From Rippkaea orientalis PCC 8801 (GTDB lineage Bacteria > Cyanobacteriota > Cyanobacteriia > Cyanobacteriales > Microcystaceae), in contig NC_011726.1 in the NCBI RefSeq assembly GCF_000021805.1, positions 248,001 through 312,000 on the forward strand: DNA of 64,000 nt. Reading direction: 5' to 3'. Position 1 is the stretch's first letter. Each line of letters starts with the position of its first letter. The translations under genes were made by a program, and so were the position numbers. The notes under the pieces are model-generated. The model saw only the letters and a program-made list of their open reading frames with translations, was not told the DNA's origin and did no database searches. Of the stretch, positions 7,250 through 16,062 are shown in pieces.

Positions 7250-8944
7250 ATCGAAACCATCTATGGCAACCTGCAAGGGTTAAAAACCAGTCAACTCAAG
7301 CAACTGCAAAACCTGTATCATCAAAGACTCAGAAGCGATCGCTTGACTACCCCAGAATTTGCCCAACGGTTAGCCGCCATCAGCAGCGAAATTAATCAAC
7401 CCGTCAGTGCCTATGTCAACCGTCGGGGTCAAGTCATTCGAGTAGGGGTCGGAACACCACAACAGACCCAAATCCCCCTCCTAGAATTGCCCCGTTATGG
7501 CGCAGAACGGTTATCAGGGATTCGTTGCCTAGCCACTCAATTAAAACCCGAAGCCCCCAAAGAGTCCAGTTTAACCGCCATGGTGCTGCAAAGACTCGAT
7601 GCGTTAGTCGTATTACCCCTAAGCGGAGAAGGCAAACTCCGTCGAGGGGGAGGAGCCACAGGATACGTCAAAGAAGCCTATTTAGCCCATTTGTTGCCCT
7701 CCTCAGACCTCAACCCCAATCAACAATACTACTGGACAGTTTCACCGCCGATGAGCCTGGAAACCCTGGCCGAACAGGATTTTTTGAGCTTAGTCGAAGG
7801 ACTAGAAACAGAATTTCGGCGGGAATACGTCGCCCAACAGGTCGATAGTGACCACGAACGAGTCATGGTGGTGGGACTGCAAACCGACGACCTCAGCGAT
7901 CGCCAATTTGAAGAAGGACTCGCAGAAGTAGGACGGCTGGTGGAAACCGCCGGAGGAGAAATTCTCGAAACCCTTCGACAAAAACGCGCGACTCCCCATC
8001 CCCAAACCGTTGTCGGGTCAGGAAAAGTCCAGGAAATTGCCCTACGGGTGCAAACCTTGGGAGCCAATTTAGTCGTTTTTGATCGGGATCTCTCCCCGGC
8101 TCAAGTTCGCAATTTAGAGAGACAATTAGGAGTCCGAGTGGTCGATCGCACGGAAATTATTCTCGATATCTTCGCTCAGCGAGCCCAGTCAAGAGCAGGT
8201 AAATTACAAGTCGAATTAGCCCAATTAGAATATATGCTGCCCCGGTTAGTGGGTCGGGGTCAAGCCATGTCTCGCTTAGGAGGGGGGATCGGAACCCGTG
8301 GACCAGGGGAAACCAAATTAGAGACAGAACGTCGCGCCATTGGCCGACGGATTTCCCGTTTACAGCAAGAAGTTAACCAATTACAAGCCCATCGCTCTCG
8401 TTTACGCCATCAGCGACAACAACAAGAAGTCCCAAGCGTCGCCATTGTTGGCTATACTAACGCAGGAAAGTCTACCCTAATTAATGCGCTTACCAAAGCT
8501 GACGTTTACACCGCCGATCAATTATTTGCGACCCTAGATCCCACCACTCGTCGTCTTCAAGTCGTTGAGCCAACCACTGGGGAATCTACGACCCTTCTCT
8601 TAACCGATACCGTAGGATTTATCCACGAATTGCCTCCGTCTTTGGTGGATGCGTTTCGGGCGACGCTAGAGGAAGTGACTGAAGCCGATGCCCTTCTGCA
8701 CGTTGTTGACTTGTCCCATCCGGCTTGGGAGCATCAAATTGAGTCTGTTATGACGATTTTAGAGGAGATATCCCTAACACCCGGGGTGATCCTCCTAGCC
8801 TTTAATAAAATTGATCAAGTCGATAGTGATACCCTAGAACGGGCTAAACTTAACTATCCTGAAGCTGTATTTATTTCAGCGCAGCAAGGATTTGGATTAG
8901 AAACCTTAAGACAACAGTTGGTTAGGGTAGGGGTTGGAGGTTAG
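7250..8944 (+). CDS. hflX: GTPase HflX, probable non-canonical ATC start
   Basis: HflX is a ribosome-associated GTPase involved in ribosome splitting/rescue under stress. The C-terminal G domain shows G1 GYTNAGKSTL, G3 DTVGF and G4 NKID, preceded by the HflX-specific GIGTRGPGETKLETERR region. The N terminus needs care. The only ordinary start is TTG 7343, which has no Shine-Dalgarno. Protein-like sequence continues upstream in the same frame (ETIYGNLQGLKTSQLKQLQN), and I remember orthologs beginning MExIYGNL. The codon where Met would be is ATC 7250, exactly 6 nt after AAGGAG (7238-7243). No ATG, GTG or TTG occurs in frame between the stop at 7190 and 7343. Confidence 0.88.
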   Translation: METIYGNLQGLKTSQLKQLQNLYHQRLRSDRLTTPEFAQRLAAISSEINQPVSAYVNRRGQVIRVGVGTPQQTQIPLLELPRYGAERLSGIRCLATQLKPEAPKESSLTAMVLQRLDALVVLPLSGEGKLRRGGGATGYVKEAYLAHLLPSSDLNPNQQYYWTVSPPMSLETLAEQDFLSLVEGLETEFRREYVAQQVDSDHERVMVVGLQTDDLSDRQFEEGLAEVGRLVETAGGEILETLRQKRATPHPQTVVGSGKVQEIALRVQTLGANLVVFDRDLSPAQVRNLERQLGVRVVDRTEIILDIFAQRAQSRAGKLQVELAQLEYMLPRLVGRGQAMSRLGGGIGTRGPGETKLETERRAIGRRISRLQQEVNQLQAHRSRLRHQRQQQEVPSVAIVGYTNAGKSTLINALTKADVYTADQLFATLDPTTRRLQVVEPTTGESTTLLLTDTVGFIHELPPSLVDAFRATLEEVTEADALLHVVDLSHPAWEHQIESVMTILEEISLTPGVILLAFNKIDQVDSDTLERAKLNYPEAVFISAQQGFGLETLRQQLVRVGVGG

Positions 8945-9318
8945 GAAAAATTTAAGTCCTAAAAGCTAATCTTGTACTATAGACGATTCATCACCGCTAT
9001 GAGAACAATCACTCCGATTAAGGGTAGAATAGGATCATAGCTAGCTTGTTTGAACAATGGCAAGTATGGCAGTCGAAGTATGGGTTAGAACAGGCTGAAT
9101 GTTTCTTGTCTCAAGTACACCAAAGTGTTTTACTTCTGAATTACCAACTTCTGACTTGTGACTTATGACTTGGTGCTAGTCGTGGGGAGACGAAAATCCA
9201 ATCCCAGGTGTTTCGTTGATTTTAACTCAAGACTTAGCGTTTGTAATCTACAATTTTGAGGGGCTGAAGTGTAGATTAATTTTGTAAAATCTTTTCACCG
9301 TTTTCAAGGATCTAACAA
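8945..9318. other. Gene-free stretch with a heptanucleotide repeat
   Basis: There is no convincing gene. A short tandem repeat CTTCTGA-CTTGTGA-CTTATGA occupies 9148-9168, a 7-bp period like the short tandemly repeated sequences known in cyanobacteria. An open frame from TTG 9046 (LFEQWQVWQSKYGLEQAE) to a stop near 9171 looks slightly protein-like and may be a gene fragment, but I cannot assign it. The region just before 9319 should hold the promoter of the DUF3365 gene. Confidence 0.5.
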
Positions 9319-10224
9319 ATGCTAAAGAATCTCAAACTGGGGGCAAAACTTAATATTCTCTTGATCTCAATTTTTTTCTTAATTCTGATTATTTGCGGTG
9401 GGTTTCTTTCCGTTGTTTTAGAGCGAAATGTTGAACGAACTGTAACGGATAAAGCTTTACTGTTAATTGAAACAATGGGAGCAGTCCGCGATTATACAAG
9501 CACTCAAATTAACCCTGAGTTAGCTGCTCGATTGGAAACGGAAGAGCAATTTTTACCCCAAACTGTTCCAGGGTATTCAGCCCGTGAAGTGTTTGAAGGA
9601 TTAAGAAATCAACCAGAATACCGTAACTTTTTCTACAAGGAAGCTACCTTAAACCCAACTAATTTAAGGGATAAAGCGGATTCCTTTGAAGCACAAATTG
9701 TGGAAAGGTTCCGTCAAGATCCTAAGCTTAGAGAAGTTAGTGGTTTTCGTCGTGATTTACCAGGAGAGGATATTTTTTATATTGCTCGTCCCATTGCTAT
9801 TAAGAAAAAAAGCTGTTTACGCTGTCACAGTACCCCTGAAGCAGCACCCAAGAGCCAATTGATTACCTATGGCAGTGAAACGGGATTTGGTTGGAAATTA
9901 AATGAAATTGTTGGGGTTCAAATGATTTCAGTCCCCGCTAGTCGTGTCTTGACAACGGCTCGGGAACTCCAATTAAATGTTCTGGTAATTCTCGGTGCTT
10001 TCTTGTTATTAGCGATGGCTTTGATTAATTTCTTCTTAAAACAAACCATCACTAACCCCATCAAGAAAATGGCTCAATTGGCACAAAAAATTAGTACTGG
10101 CGATTTATCCAGAGAATTTGAACATCCTGCCAATGATGAAGTGGGAATGTTGGCAGCTTCTTTGAATCGTATGAAAGTTAGTTTAGAAATTGCCATGAAT
10201 ATGTTGAACTCTGAAGCAGACTAA
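9319..10224 (+). CDS. Membrane heme-sensor-like protein, DUF3365 (Tll0287-like) plus HAMP
   Basis: Residues 10-33 form a membrane segment. A periplasmic Tll0287-like/DUF3365 domain follows, with DIFYIARPIAIKK and the heme-binding motif CLRCH at residues 166-170. A second membrane helix lies at about 218-240, then a HAMP domain (TNPIKKMAQLAQKISTGDLS ... EVGMLAASLNRM). The protein ends about 15 residues after HAMP, with no kinase, cyclase or methyl-accepting domain. Known members are heme-binding redox or gas sensors, usually fused to an output domain, so this one must signal through a partner or represent a truncated sensor. It is monocistronic: a strong hairpin follows, and murE is on the opposite strand. 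Confidence 0.85.
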   Translation: MLKNLKLGAKLNILLISIFFLILIICGGFLSVVLERNVERTVTDKALLLIETMGAVRDYTSTQINPELAARLETEEQFLPQTVPGYSAREVFEGLRNQPEYRNFFYKEATLNPTNLRDKADSFEAQIVERFRQDPKLREVSGFRRDLPGEDIFYIARPIAIKKKSCLRCHSTPEAAPKSQLITYGSETGFGWKLNEIVGVQMISVPASRVLTTARELQLNVLVILGAFLLLAMALINFFLKQTITNPIKKMAQLAQKISTGDLSREFEHPANDEVGMLAASLNRMKVSLEIAMNMLNSEAD

Positions 10225-10270
10225 GGAGGGAAGGGGCAAAAGGAACTCGTTTTTGCTCCCCTTTTCCCTT
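10223..10270. terminator. Bidirectional hairpin terminator between DUF3365 gene and murE
   Basis: AAGGAGGGAAGGGGCAAAA and TTTTTGCTCCCCTTTTCCC pair as a long stem (with small bulges) around a loop near 10241-10248. Runs of A and T flank it on both strands, so it could stop transcription from either side, which suits two converging genes. Confidence 0.7.
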
Positions 10271-10300
10271 AACCTGCGTCTTAGAATTGACGCGATCAAT

Positions 10301-11806
10301 CTAGAGTACGGTTTGACCCAGTTTAACAGCTAAGGCTTTTTTGGCTTGTTCTCGATCATCAAAGTGAATTTTTTCAGTCCCCAAAATTTGATAATCTTCA
10401 TGGCCTTTTCCGGCAATTAAAACCCCATCTCCCGGTTGTGCTTGTTGAATCGCCTGATCAATGGCGAGGGCGCGATCGCTAATAACCATGGGGTTTACCC
10501 CTTCAGGAATCCCCGCTAAAATATCCTCTAAAATTTGTTGCGGATCTTCAGTGCGGGGGTTATCGGAGGTCACAACGGAAACATCGGCTAGTTTAGCGGA
10601 AATCTGACCCATTAAAGGGCGTTTAGTGCGATCACGATCACCCCCACAGCCGAACACACAAATCATTTGACCCGGAATAAAAGGACGGGCGGCTTTGAGC
10701 AAGTTCTCTAGGCTATCGGGGGTATGGGCATAGTCCACAATGACGCTAATCTCTTGTTGATCGCTAATTTGCACCCGTTCCATGCGCCCCGGAACCCCCA
10801 TAAACTGAGGCAATTGGTTAATGATTTGGTTGAGATCTAACCCCAGATGCACAACAGTCGCTACAGCAGCTAACAGGTTTGATAAATTAAATTGACCCAC
10901 CAAAGGAGAGGTAAAGGGGATCGTTCCTTGGGGGGTGTGTAAGGTTCCCCCGACTCCAGTCGCTTGATAGGTCAGATCACTGGTATAAAAGTCGGCAGAC
11001 GGATCACTAACGCTATAACTCCAGACTTGACCTTTGTCTAACCCCTGAATTAATCGCTGACCATAGGCATCATCTAGGTTAATAATCGCCCGTTTTGCCA
11101 AATAGTCTGGACTGAATAGCAAACTTTTGGCCGAAAAATAGTCTTCCATGTCTCGATGGTAGTCTAGATGATCCTGCGTCAAATTGCTGAACACCGCTAC
11201 CTCAAACTGACACCCTTTAACCCGTCCTTGGGCTAAGGCATGGGAACTCACTTCCATGACACAATAGTGATTACCTGCATCCACGGCTTGGGCCAGTTGT
11301 TCCTGTAATTGGACAGCAAAAGGGGTAGTATGGGTGGCAGTTTGTTGAAACCCCTGCCAACGGGTGTATAACGTCCCTAATAGGGCAGTGGGATATTGGC
11401 TTTGGGTGAGGAAAAATTCAATTAAATGGGTAGTCGTCGTTTTACCGTTGGTTCCAGTGACCCCAATCATCTTTAATTGTTGGGTAGGATAATTATAAAA
11501 AGCCGTCGCTAGTTGGGCTGAGACGCTGATCATATCCTCAGCAATAATAACGCAAACATCAGGGGTTGGGGGAAAGTGGGCGGCTGCTTCGGGGGTAATA
11601 ATTGCAGCGACAGCCCCCGCTTCGAGGGCACTTGTCCAAAATTGACCCCCATCGACTCGCGTCCCTGGCATTCCGATAAATAAATCTCCCTGTTGACAAG
11701 CATGGGAATTGGTGCAAAGGCCTTTAACTTCGCGTTGGAGGGAGGGGTGAGGGGGAATTTCTTGGATAGTAGGAACTTTGGCTAATAAATCTTGTAGCTT
11801 TACCAT
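10301..11806 (-). CDS. murE: UDP-MurNAc-tripeptide synthetase (meso-diaminopimelate-adding)
   Basis: It adds meso-diaminopimelate to UDP-N-acetylmuramoyl-L-alanyl-D-glutamate in the cytoplasm during peptidoglycan synthesis. The Mur ligase ATP loop is MIGVTGTNGKTTTTHLIE; the central domain has VMEVSSHALAQGRVKG and FSNLTQDHLDYH; the C-terminal domain carries VTSDNPRTEDPQQI, whose DNPR is the diaminopimelate-specificity motif. At 501 residues it has normal length. ATG 11806 is the start. It is monocistronic here, with no other mur genes nearby, which is common in cyanobacteria. Confidence 0.95.
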   Translation of the reverse strand: MVKLQDLLAKVPTIQEIPPHPSLQREVKGLCTNSHACQQGDLFIGMPGTRVDGGQFWTSALEAGAVAAIITPEAAAHFPPTPDVCVIIAEDMISVSAQLATAFYNYPTQQLKMIGVTGTNGKTTTTHLIEFFLTQSQYPTALLGTLYTRWQGFQQTATHTTPFAVQLQEQLAQAVDAGNHYCVMEVSSHALAQGRVKGCQFEVAVFSNLTQDHLDYHRDMEDYFSAKSLLFSPDYLAKRAIINLDDAYGQRLIQGLDKGQVWSYSVSDPSADFYTSDLTYQATGVGGTLHTPQGTIPFTSPLVGQFNLSNLLAAVATVVHLGLDLNQIINQLPQFMGVPGRMERVQISDQQEISVIVDYAHTPDSLENLLKAARPFIPGQMICVFGCGGDRDRTKRPLMGQISAKLADVSVVTSDNPRTEDPQQILEDILAGIPEGVNPMVISDRALAIDQAIQQAQPGDGVLIAGKGHEDYQILGTEKIHFDDREQAKKALAVKLGQTVL

Positions 11807-12165
11807 AGTAATTCTGACTTTTTATAACTTGGGTGAGGTTTAATGATCTGTTGTGAGAGATGTTAACAAAATTCTCTAACAAAGGTTTCGGGCTTTTGAG
11901 GCAAACCCTACTTAAGCTGTTGAGAAACACTGCTCCTCAAACCTTACCCGCGCATAGATAGATGACGCGATCGCACTCTAGCTATAATAGAAATCGCATT
12001 ATTCTTGACTAGCCAATGTTTCCTGAGAAGCGTTAACATAAGTTAACAAGTGTTATCGTTTTGGACAAGTTCCTAGAGTGCCATAACTGAGAATCTTGAT
12101 TCATTCCCTGGTATACATTCTCAAATTATCCCTATCCCTATCTTTACCGAAAGGAGACTAACAGC
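11807..12165. other. Intergenic region between murE and ftsH, promoter candidates
   Basis: This is the shared upstream region of the divergent murE and ftsH genes. A HIP1 octamer lies around 11967. A perfect TATAAT (11983-11988) on the plus strand could be a -10 box for ftsH with a leader of about 170 nt, but no good -35 accompanies it. AAGGAG stands about 9 nt before the ftsH GTG. I found no gene. Confidence 0.45.
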
Positions 12166-14016
12166 GTGAGCAAAAATAATAAAAAATGGCGTAATGCCGG
12201 ACTATATGCACTATTGTTAATTGTTGTTTTAGCCTTAGCTTCCGCCTTTTTTGATCAACAGCCCCAAAGCCGAGAACCCCTGACCTATACCGAGTTTATT
12301 AATCAAGTAGAAAATAATCAAATCACCCGCGTTAGCCTAAGTGCTGATCGCGCCGAAGCCAGAGTCCCCAACCCCAACGGGGGAGCCCCCTTAGTGGTTA
12401 ACTTACCCAATGATCCTGATTTAATCAACATTTTGACCAAACACAACGTTGATATCTCAGTTCAACCCCAAACCGACGAAGGGTTATGGTTTCGGGTAGC
12501 CAGTAGCCTCTTTCTCCCCATCCTACTCTTAGTCGGACTCTTCCTCCTTTTACGTCGTGCCCAAAGCGGCCCCGGTTCCCAAGCGATGAACTTTGGCAAG
12601 TCCAAAGCGCGAGTCCAAATGGAACCCCAAACCCAAGTTACCTTTGGCGATGTTGCAGGGATCGAACAAGCTAAACTCGAACTCGCTGAAGTCGTAGACT
12701 TCCTGAAAAACGCCGATCGCTTCACTGCCATTGGTGCAAAAATTCCCAAAGGAGTCCTCTTAGTTGGCCCTCCAGGGACGGGTAAAACCCTCTTAGCTAA
12801 AGCCGTCGCCGGAGAAGCCGGAGTCCCTTTCTTCTCCATCTCTGGGTCAGAATTTGTGGAAATGTTCGTCGGGGTGGGTGCATCTCGCGTTCGGGATCTC
12901 TTTGAACAAGCCAAAGCCAACGCCCCTTGTATCGTCTTCATCGATGAAATTGATGCCGTTGGTCGCCAACGGGGGGCTGGTTTAGGCGGTGGTAACGACG
13001 AACGGGAACAAACCCTCAACCAATTACTCACCGAAATGGACGGGTTTGAAGGCAATACCGGCATTATCATCATCGCTGCGACTAACCGTCCCGATGTCCT
13101 CGATGCTGCCCTATTGCGTCCGGGTCGTTTTGACCGTCAAGTGGTGGTTGATCGCCCCGACTATGCGGGTCGTCAGGAAATTCTCAAAGTTCACGCCCGT
13201 GGCAAAACCCTCTCCAAAGACATCGACCTCGATAAAATTGCCCGTCGTACCCCTGGCTTTACGGGGGCTGACCTCTCCAACCTGTTAAACGAAGCCGCTA
13301 TTTTGGCTGCCCGTCGCAACTTGACCGAAATTTCCATGGATGAGGTCAATGACGCGATCGACCGCGTTTTAGCCGGTCCTGAGAAGAAAAACCGCGTCAT
13401 GAGTGAGAAACGCAAGACTTTAGTGGCTTACCATGAAGCTGGCCACGCCCTAGTCGGTGCGTTGATGCCTGACTACGATCCTGTACAGAAAATTAGCATT
13501 ATTCCCCGTGGTCGCGCGGGTGGGTTAACTTGGTTTACTCCTAGTGAAGATCGCATGGAGTCGGGGTTATATTCCCGTTCCTACCTGCAAAACCAGATGG
13601 CTGTCGCTTTAGGCGGTCGTGTTGCTGAAGAGATCATTTTTGGGGAAGAAGAAGTTACTACCGGGGCTTCTAATGACTTACAACAGGTCGCACGAGTTGC
13701 CCGTCAGATGGTGTCCCGGTTTGGTATGAGCGATCGCTTGGGACCTGTGGCCTTGGGACGGCAAAATGGCAATGTCTTCTTAGGTCGGGATATTGCTTCT
13801 GATCGGGACTTTTCTGATGAAACAGCAGCCGCGATCGATGAAGAAGTTCGTCAATTAGTCGATCAAGCTTACAAGCGGGCTAAGGATGTTTTGGTCAATA
13901 ACCGTCACATCCTCGATAAATTAGCTCAAATGCTGGTGGAAAAAGAAACTGTTGATGCTGACGAATTACAGGAAATTTTGACCAGTAATGAAGTCAAAAT
14001 GGCTGCCTTAGCCTAA
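12166..14016 (+). CDS. ftsH: ATP-dependent zinc metalloprotease FtsH (FtsH3-like)
   Basis: This is a membrane-anchored hexameric AAA+ protease; in cyanobacteria FtsH complexes handle photosystem II repair or regulatory proteolysis. It has TM helices at about residues 12-29 and 110-130 with a lumenal domain between, Walker A GPPGTGKT (201-208), Walker [16 protein letters not shown], the second region of homology [20 protein letters not shown], and the zinc site HEAGH. At 616 residues, and with its N terminus [16 protein letters not shown], it resembles Synechocystis FtsH3 more than FtsH1, 2 or 4 (from memory). GTG 12166 is preceded by AAGGAG. A clear terminator follows, so it is monocistronic. 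Confidence 0.95.
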   Translation: MSKNNKKWRNAGLYALLLIVVLALASAFFDQQPQSREPLTYTEFINQVENNQITRVSLSADRAEARVPNPNGGAPLVVNLPNDPDLINILTKHNVDISVQPQTDEGLWFRVASSLFLPILLLVGLFLLLRRAQSGPGSQAMNFGKSKARVQMEPQTQVTFGDVAGIEQAKLELAEVVDFLKNADRFTAIGAKIPKGVLLVGPPGTGKTLLAKAVAGEAGVPFFSISGSEFVEMFVGVGASRVRDLFEQAKANAPCIVFIDEIDAVGRQRGAGLGGGNDEREQTLNQLLTEMDGFEGNTGIIIIAATNRPDVLDAALLRPGRFDRQVVVDRPDYAGRQEILKVHARGKTLSKDIDLDKIARRTPGFTGADLSNLLNEAAILAARRNLTEISMDEVNDAIDRVLAGPEKKNRVMSEKRKTLVAYHEAGHALVGALMPDYDPVQKISIIPRGRAGGLTWFTPSEDRMESGLYSRSYLQNQMAVALGGRVAEEIIFGEEEVTTGASNDLQQVARVARQMVSRFGMSDRLGPVALGRQNGNVFLGRDIASDRDFSDETAAAIDEEVRQLVDQAYKRAKDVLVNNRHILDKLAQMLVEKETVDADELQEILTSNEVKMAALA

Positions 14017-14039
14017 TAAGTCAAAATTTACCCTAGTTT

Positions 14040-14079
14040 CCCCCGTGAATTGAATTATTTCATGGGGGATTCCTTTTTT
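14040..14079 (+). terminator. Rho-independent-type terminator of ftsH
   Basis: CCCCCGTGAA (14040-14049) pairs with TTCATGGGGG (14059-14068) as a 10-bp stem with one G-T pair, followed by a T-rich stretch (TTCCTTTTTT). It is 24 bp after the ftsH stop. Confidence 0.8.
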
Positions 14080-14325
14080 CAGTAATATTACTTAGCCTAA
14101 AGTGAACGTCGAGGGAAGTTTGGGTATCCGATGAGATTTTCACTACACCCCACACCCCACACCCTGTCTACACTTTAACCCCCTTGTCACCCTGTCAGTT
14201 ATTAAGCTGTTGTGCATTTAAACTGGGTATAGTGGAAATCAGTAAAAATTGCCAATCTCTCTCCCCATCTCCCCCTCCCCCCCTCTCCCCCTCAGTCTCA
14301 ACGACCAAATTAAATGATGAACAGC
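14080..14325. other. Intergenic region with C-rich tracts
   Basis: There is no gene between ftsH and the LysR gene. The stretch holds CACACCCC-type repeats around 14150-14165 and a polypyrimidine tract of CT runs around 14258-14292. Such tracts are common between cyanobacterial genes. I see no further structure. Confidence 0.5.
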
Positions 14326-15219
14326 TTAAACCCAAGGATCAAGTTTAAATTCTTCGGCTAAAAAATCAATAAAACAAGTTATTTTTGCGGGATAAAAACG
14401 ACTACGACGATAAACTGCATGAATGGGTAAAGAAGTGGGTTGATAATCTGATAAAACTACTTTAAGATCGCCTCGGTTAATTTCATCCCCAAACATCCAA
14501 ACGGGAACAACGGCAATACCCAAATCTGATAATACAGCCGCCCGAATTGCTATAGAACTATTGGTCTGAAACTGTCCCCCGACTTGCACCTTAATAATGC
14601 CATCTTTTCCTTGAAAATGCCACTCATTACCAGTGCTTAAACGGGTATAAACAATACAATGATGATGCACTAATTCTTCTGGGGTTTGAGGTTCTCCTGC
14701 TTGCTCAAAATAACGTTTAGTTGCTACGGTAACACGCCGAGTTGTGCCGATACGATGACTAATCAGAGAGTTATCTTGGATATTACCAATGCGGATACAA
14801 AGATCTAACCCTTCTTCTACAATGTTGACAAAATAATCGGCCATCATGAGATCAATTTTAACATCAGGATAACGGCTAATAAAGGTTTTTAAACGAGGGA
14901 CAATTTGCATTTGTCCAAACAGGACTGAACAGCCCAAGCGTAAGATGCCGATCGCCTGTTCTTTTCCTCTCAAACTTGCTTCGGCTTCAGCAACTGTTTC
15001 TAATATTTGTTGACAGTATTGATAATATTTTTTGCCCTCTTCCGTCAAACTTAAATTGGTTGTAGAACGAATTAGTAATTGCACCCCTAACTGTTTTTCC
15101 AGGGCAGCAATTTGCTTACTAATGGTTGGTTGAGTTGTCTGTTGTTCCCGCGCGACAGCCGAAAAACTATTGAGTTCGATCGCTCGAACAAAACTTTGCA
15201 TACAGACAATCCGATCCAT
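14326..15219 (-). CDS. LysR family transcriptional regulator
   Basis: The N-terminal helix-turn-helix (FVRAIELNSFSAVAREQQTT, then PTISKQIAALEKQLGVQLL) and the following RSTTNLSLTEEGKKYY segment are typical LysR. The C-terminal co-inducer domain contains DLCIRIGNIQDNSLISHRIG and LSDLGIAVVPVW, as in members of the CrgA/DmlR-like group. I use ATG 15219 (MDRIVCMQSF), which fits the family start; an upstream ATG at 15243 would add eight residues. It is divergent from the secreted 125-residue protein at 15343, a common arrangement for a LysR target, so that gene may be regulated by it (inference). Confidence 0.88.
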   Translation of the reverse strand: MDRIVCMQSFVRAIELNSFSAVAREQQTTQPTISKQIAALEKQLGVQLLIRSTTNLSLTEEGKKYYQYCQQILETVAEAEASLRGKEQAIGILRLGCSVLFGQMQIVPRLKTFISRYPDVKIDLMMADYFVNIVEEGLDLCIRIGNIQDNSLISHRIGTTRRVTVATKRYFEQAGEPQTPEELVHHHCIVYTRLSTGNEWHFQGKDGIIKVQVGGQFQTNSSIAIRAAVLSDLGIAVVPVWMFGDEINRGDLKVVLSDYQPTSLPIHAVYRRSRFYPAKITCFIDFLAEEFKLDPWV

Positions 15220-15342
15220 TATGTACTTATTCCCAAATGGCATATAACATATTCTATTTTGCCTACTTCCCCAAAAAAGTGAAATGGAGCATCATGGTTT
15301 TTAGAGTGCCATGTCAACCGTTTTCACTGCAAAAACAATAAG

Positions 15343-15720
15343 ATGCTCAACTTCAAGTCCTTTAGTCCGTTATTGGCTCCTTTAGCCCTTGCTAGTGTCA
15401 TCAGTCTAGGAGATGTCGCTATCGATAGTTTTGTCCCCCAATGGCAAAATACTGCGATCGCTGCCCCACAACTGACAGATGAACAAAAGATCGAGGTAGT
15501 GACCAAAAATAAGGGTCAAATCGGTAGTGGTGACCAATTACGGCGATTTTTCTACGGTGATTTATTACCTTTAGGAGTGCAACCCGGTGGAGCAGGAATG
15601 GTTGTCAATCTTTACAACAAGGCTAATGATGTGACCTTTTCCTATTGTGCAACCTATGATGTGGTTGTCGCGGTTAAAAGAGGCCAAGTAGCGATGTTTC
15701 CAGCCTCAGAAGTAAAGTAA
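15343..15720 (+). CDS. Small secreted hypothetical protein
   Basis: This 125-residue protein starts with a likely signal peptide (LAPLALASVISLGDVAI), then QWQNTAIAAPQLTDEQKIE, where cleavage after AIA-A is plausible. The mature part has a Gly-rich segment (GDLLPLGVQPGGAGMVVNLY) and a single Cys (FSYCATYDVVVAV). I do not recognise the family. It is divergent from the LysR gene, with about 120 bp of shared upstream sequence. Confidence 0.6.
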   Translation: MLNFKSFSPLLAPLALASVISLGDVAIDSFVPQWQNTAIAAPQLTDEQKIEVVTKNKGQIGSGDQLRRFFYGDLLPLGVQPGGAGMVVNLYNKANDVTFSYCATYDVVVAVKRGQVAMFPASEVK

Positions 15721-15752
15721 CCTCAGTTGAGGTTCACCCACAGTAGTAGATT

Positions 15753-15869
15753 ATTTCATCTAAAATAGGGCAAATAGCTCTAGGTTCGCTGTGAGGGCTT
15801 TAGCCCGATCATAAGCTCTAAAGAGCTTACTATAAACCTAAATGCTCAAGCAACATTTTTAGATGAAAT
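15753..15869. repeat. MITE-like palindromic element with 13-bp terminal inverted repeats
   Basis: ATTTCATCTAAAA (15753-15765) and TTTTAGATGAAAT (15857-15869) are perfect inverted repeats. Inside are nested hairpins: GGGCTTTAGCCC and AAGCTCTAAAGAGCTT. An extra TAGGTT/AACCTA pair extends the symmetry. At 117 bp it has no coding potential, and no target-site duplication is obvious. It looks like a small non-autonomous element or a palindromic intergenic repeat unit. Confidence 0.6.
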
Positions 15870-15908
15870 CGCCTAACGTCATTTCAAGTATTAATTTTTA
15901 TTGATTTT

Positions 15909-15935
15909 TAAGGGCTTAACTGTGTTAAGCCCTTA
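15909..15935. terminator. Perfect 12-bp hairpin TAAGGGCTTAAC/GTTAAGCCCTTA
   Basis: Two perfect 12-bp arms flank a TGT loop. It could end transcripts of the 15343 gene, although no T-run follows. The GGCTTAA/TTAAGCC core recurs at 56049-56069, so it may instead belong to a dispersed hairpin family. Confidence 0.5.
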
Positions 15936-16062
15936 CTTAATTTTAGACATTTCGTGAAAAAGTAGTACTTGACTATTAATTTTGTTGAGCTACAGTAATG
16001 TGGAAAGAATCAATCAATTTAGCTATTAAAGTACAATAAATTACATAAAAAGGGCGAAAATC

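Noticed and set aside
12462-13073. 203-codon frame antisense to ftsH
   Set aside because: It is a shadow of the highly conserved ftsH gene, driven by codon bias; its sequence resembles no protein family.
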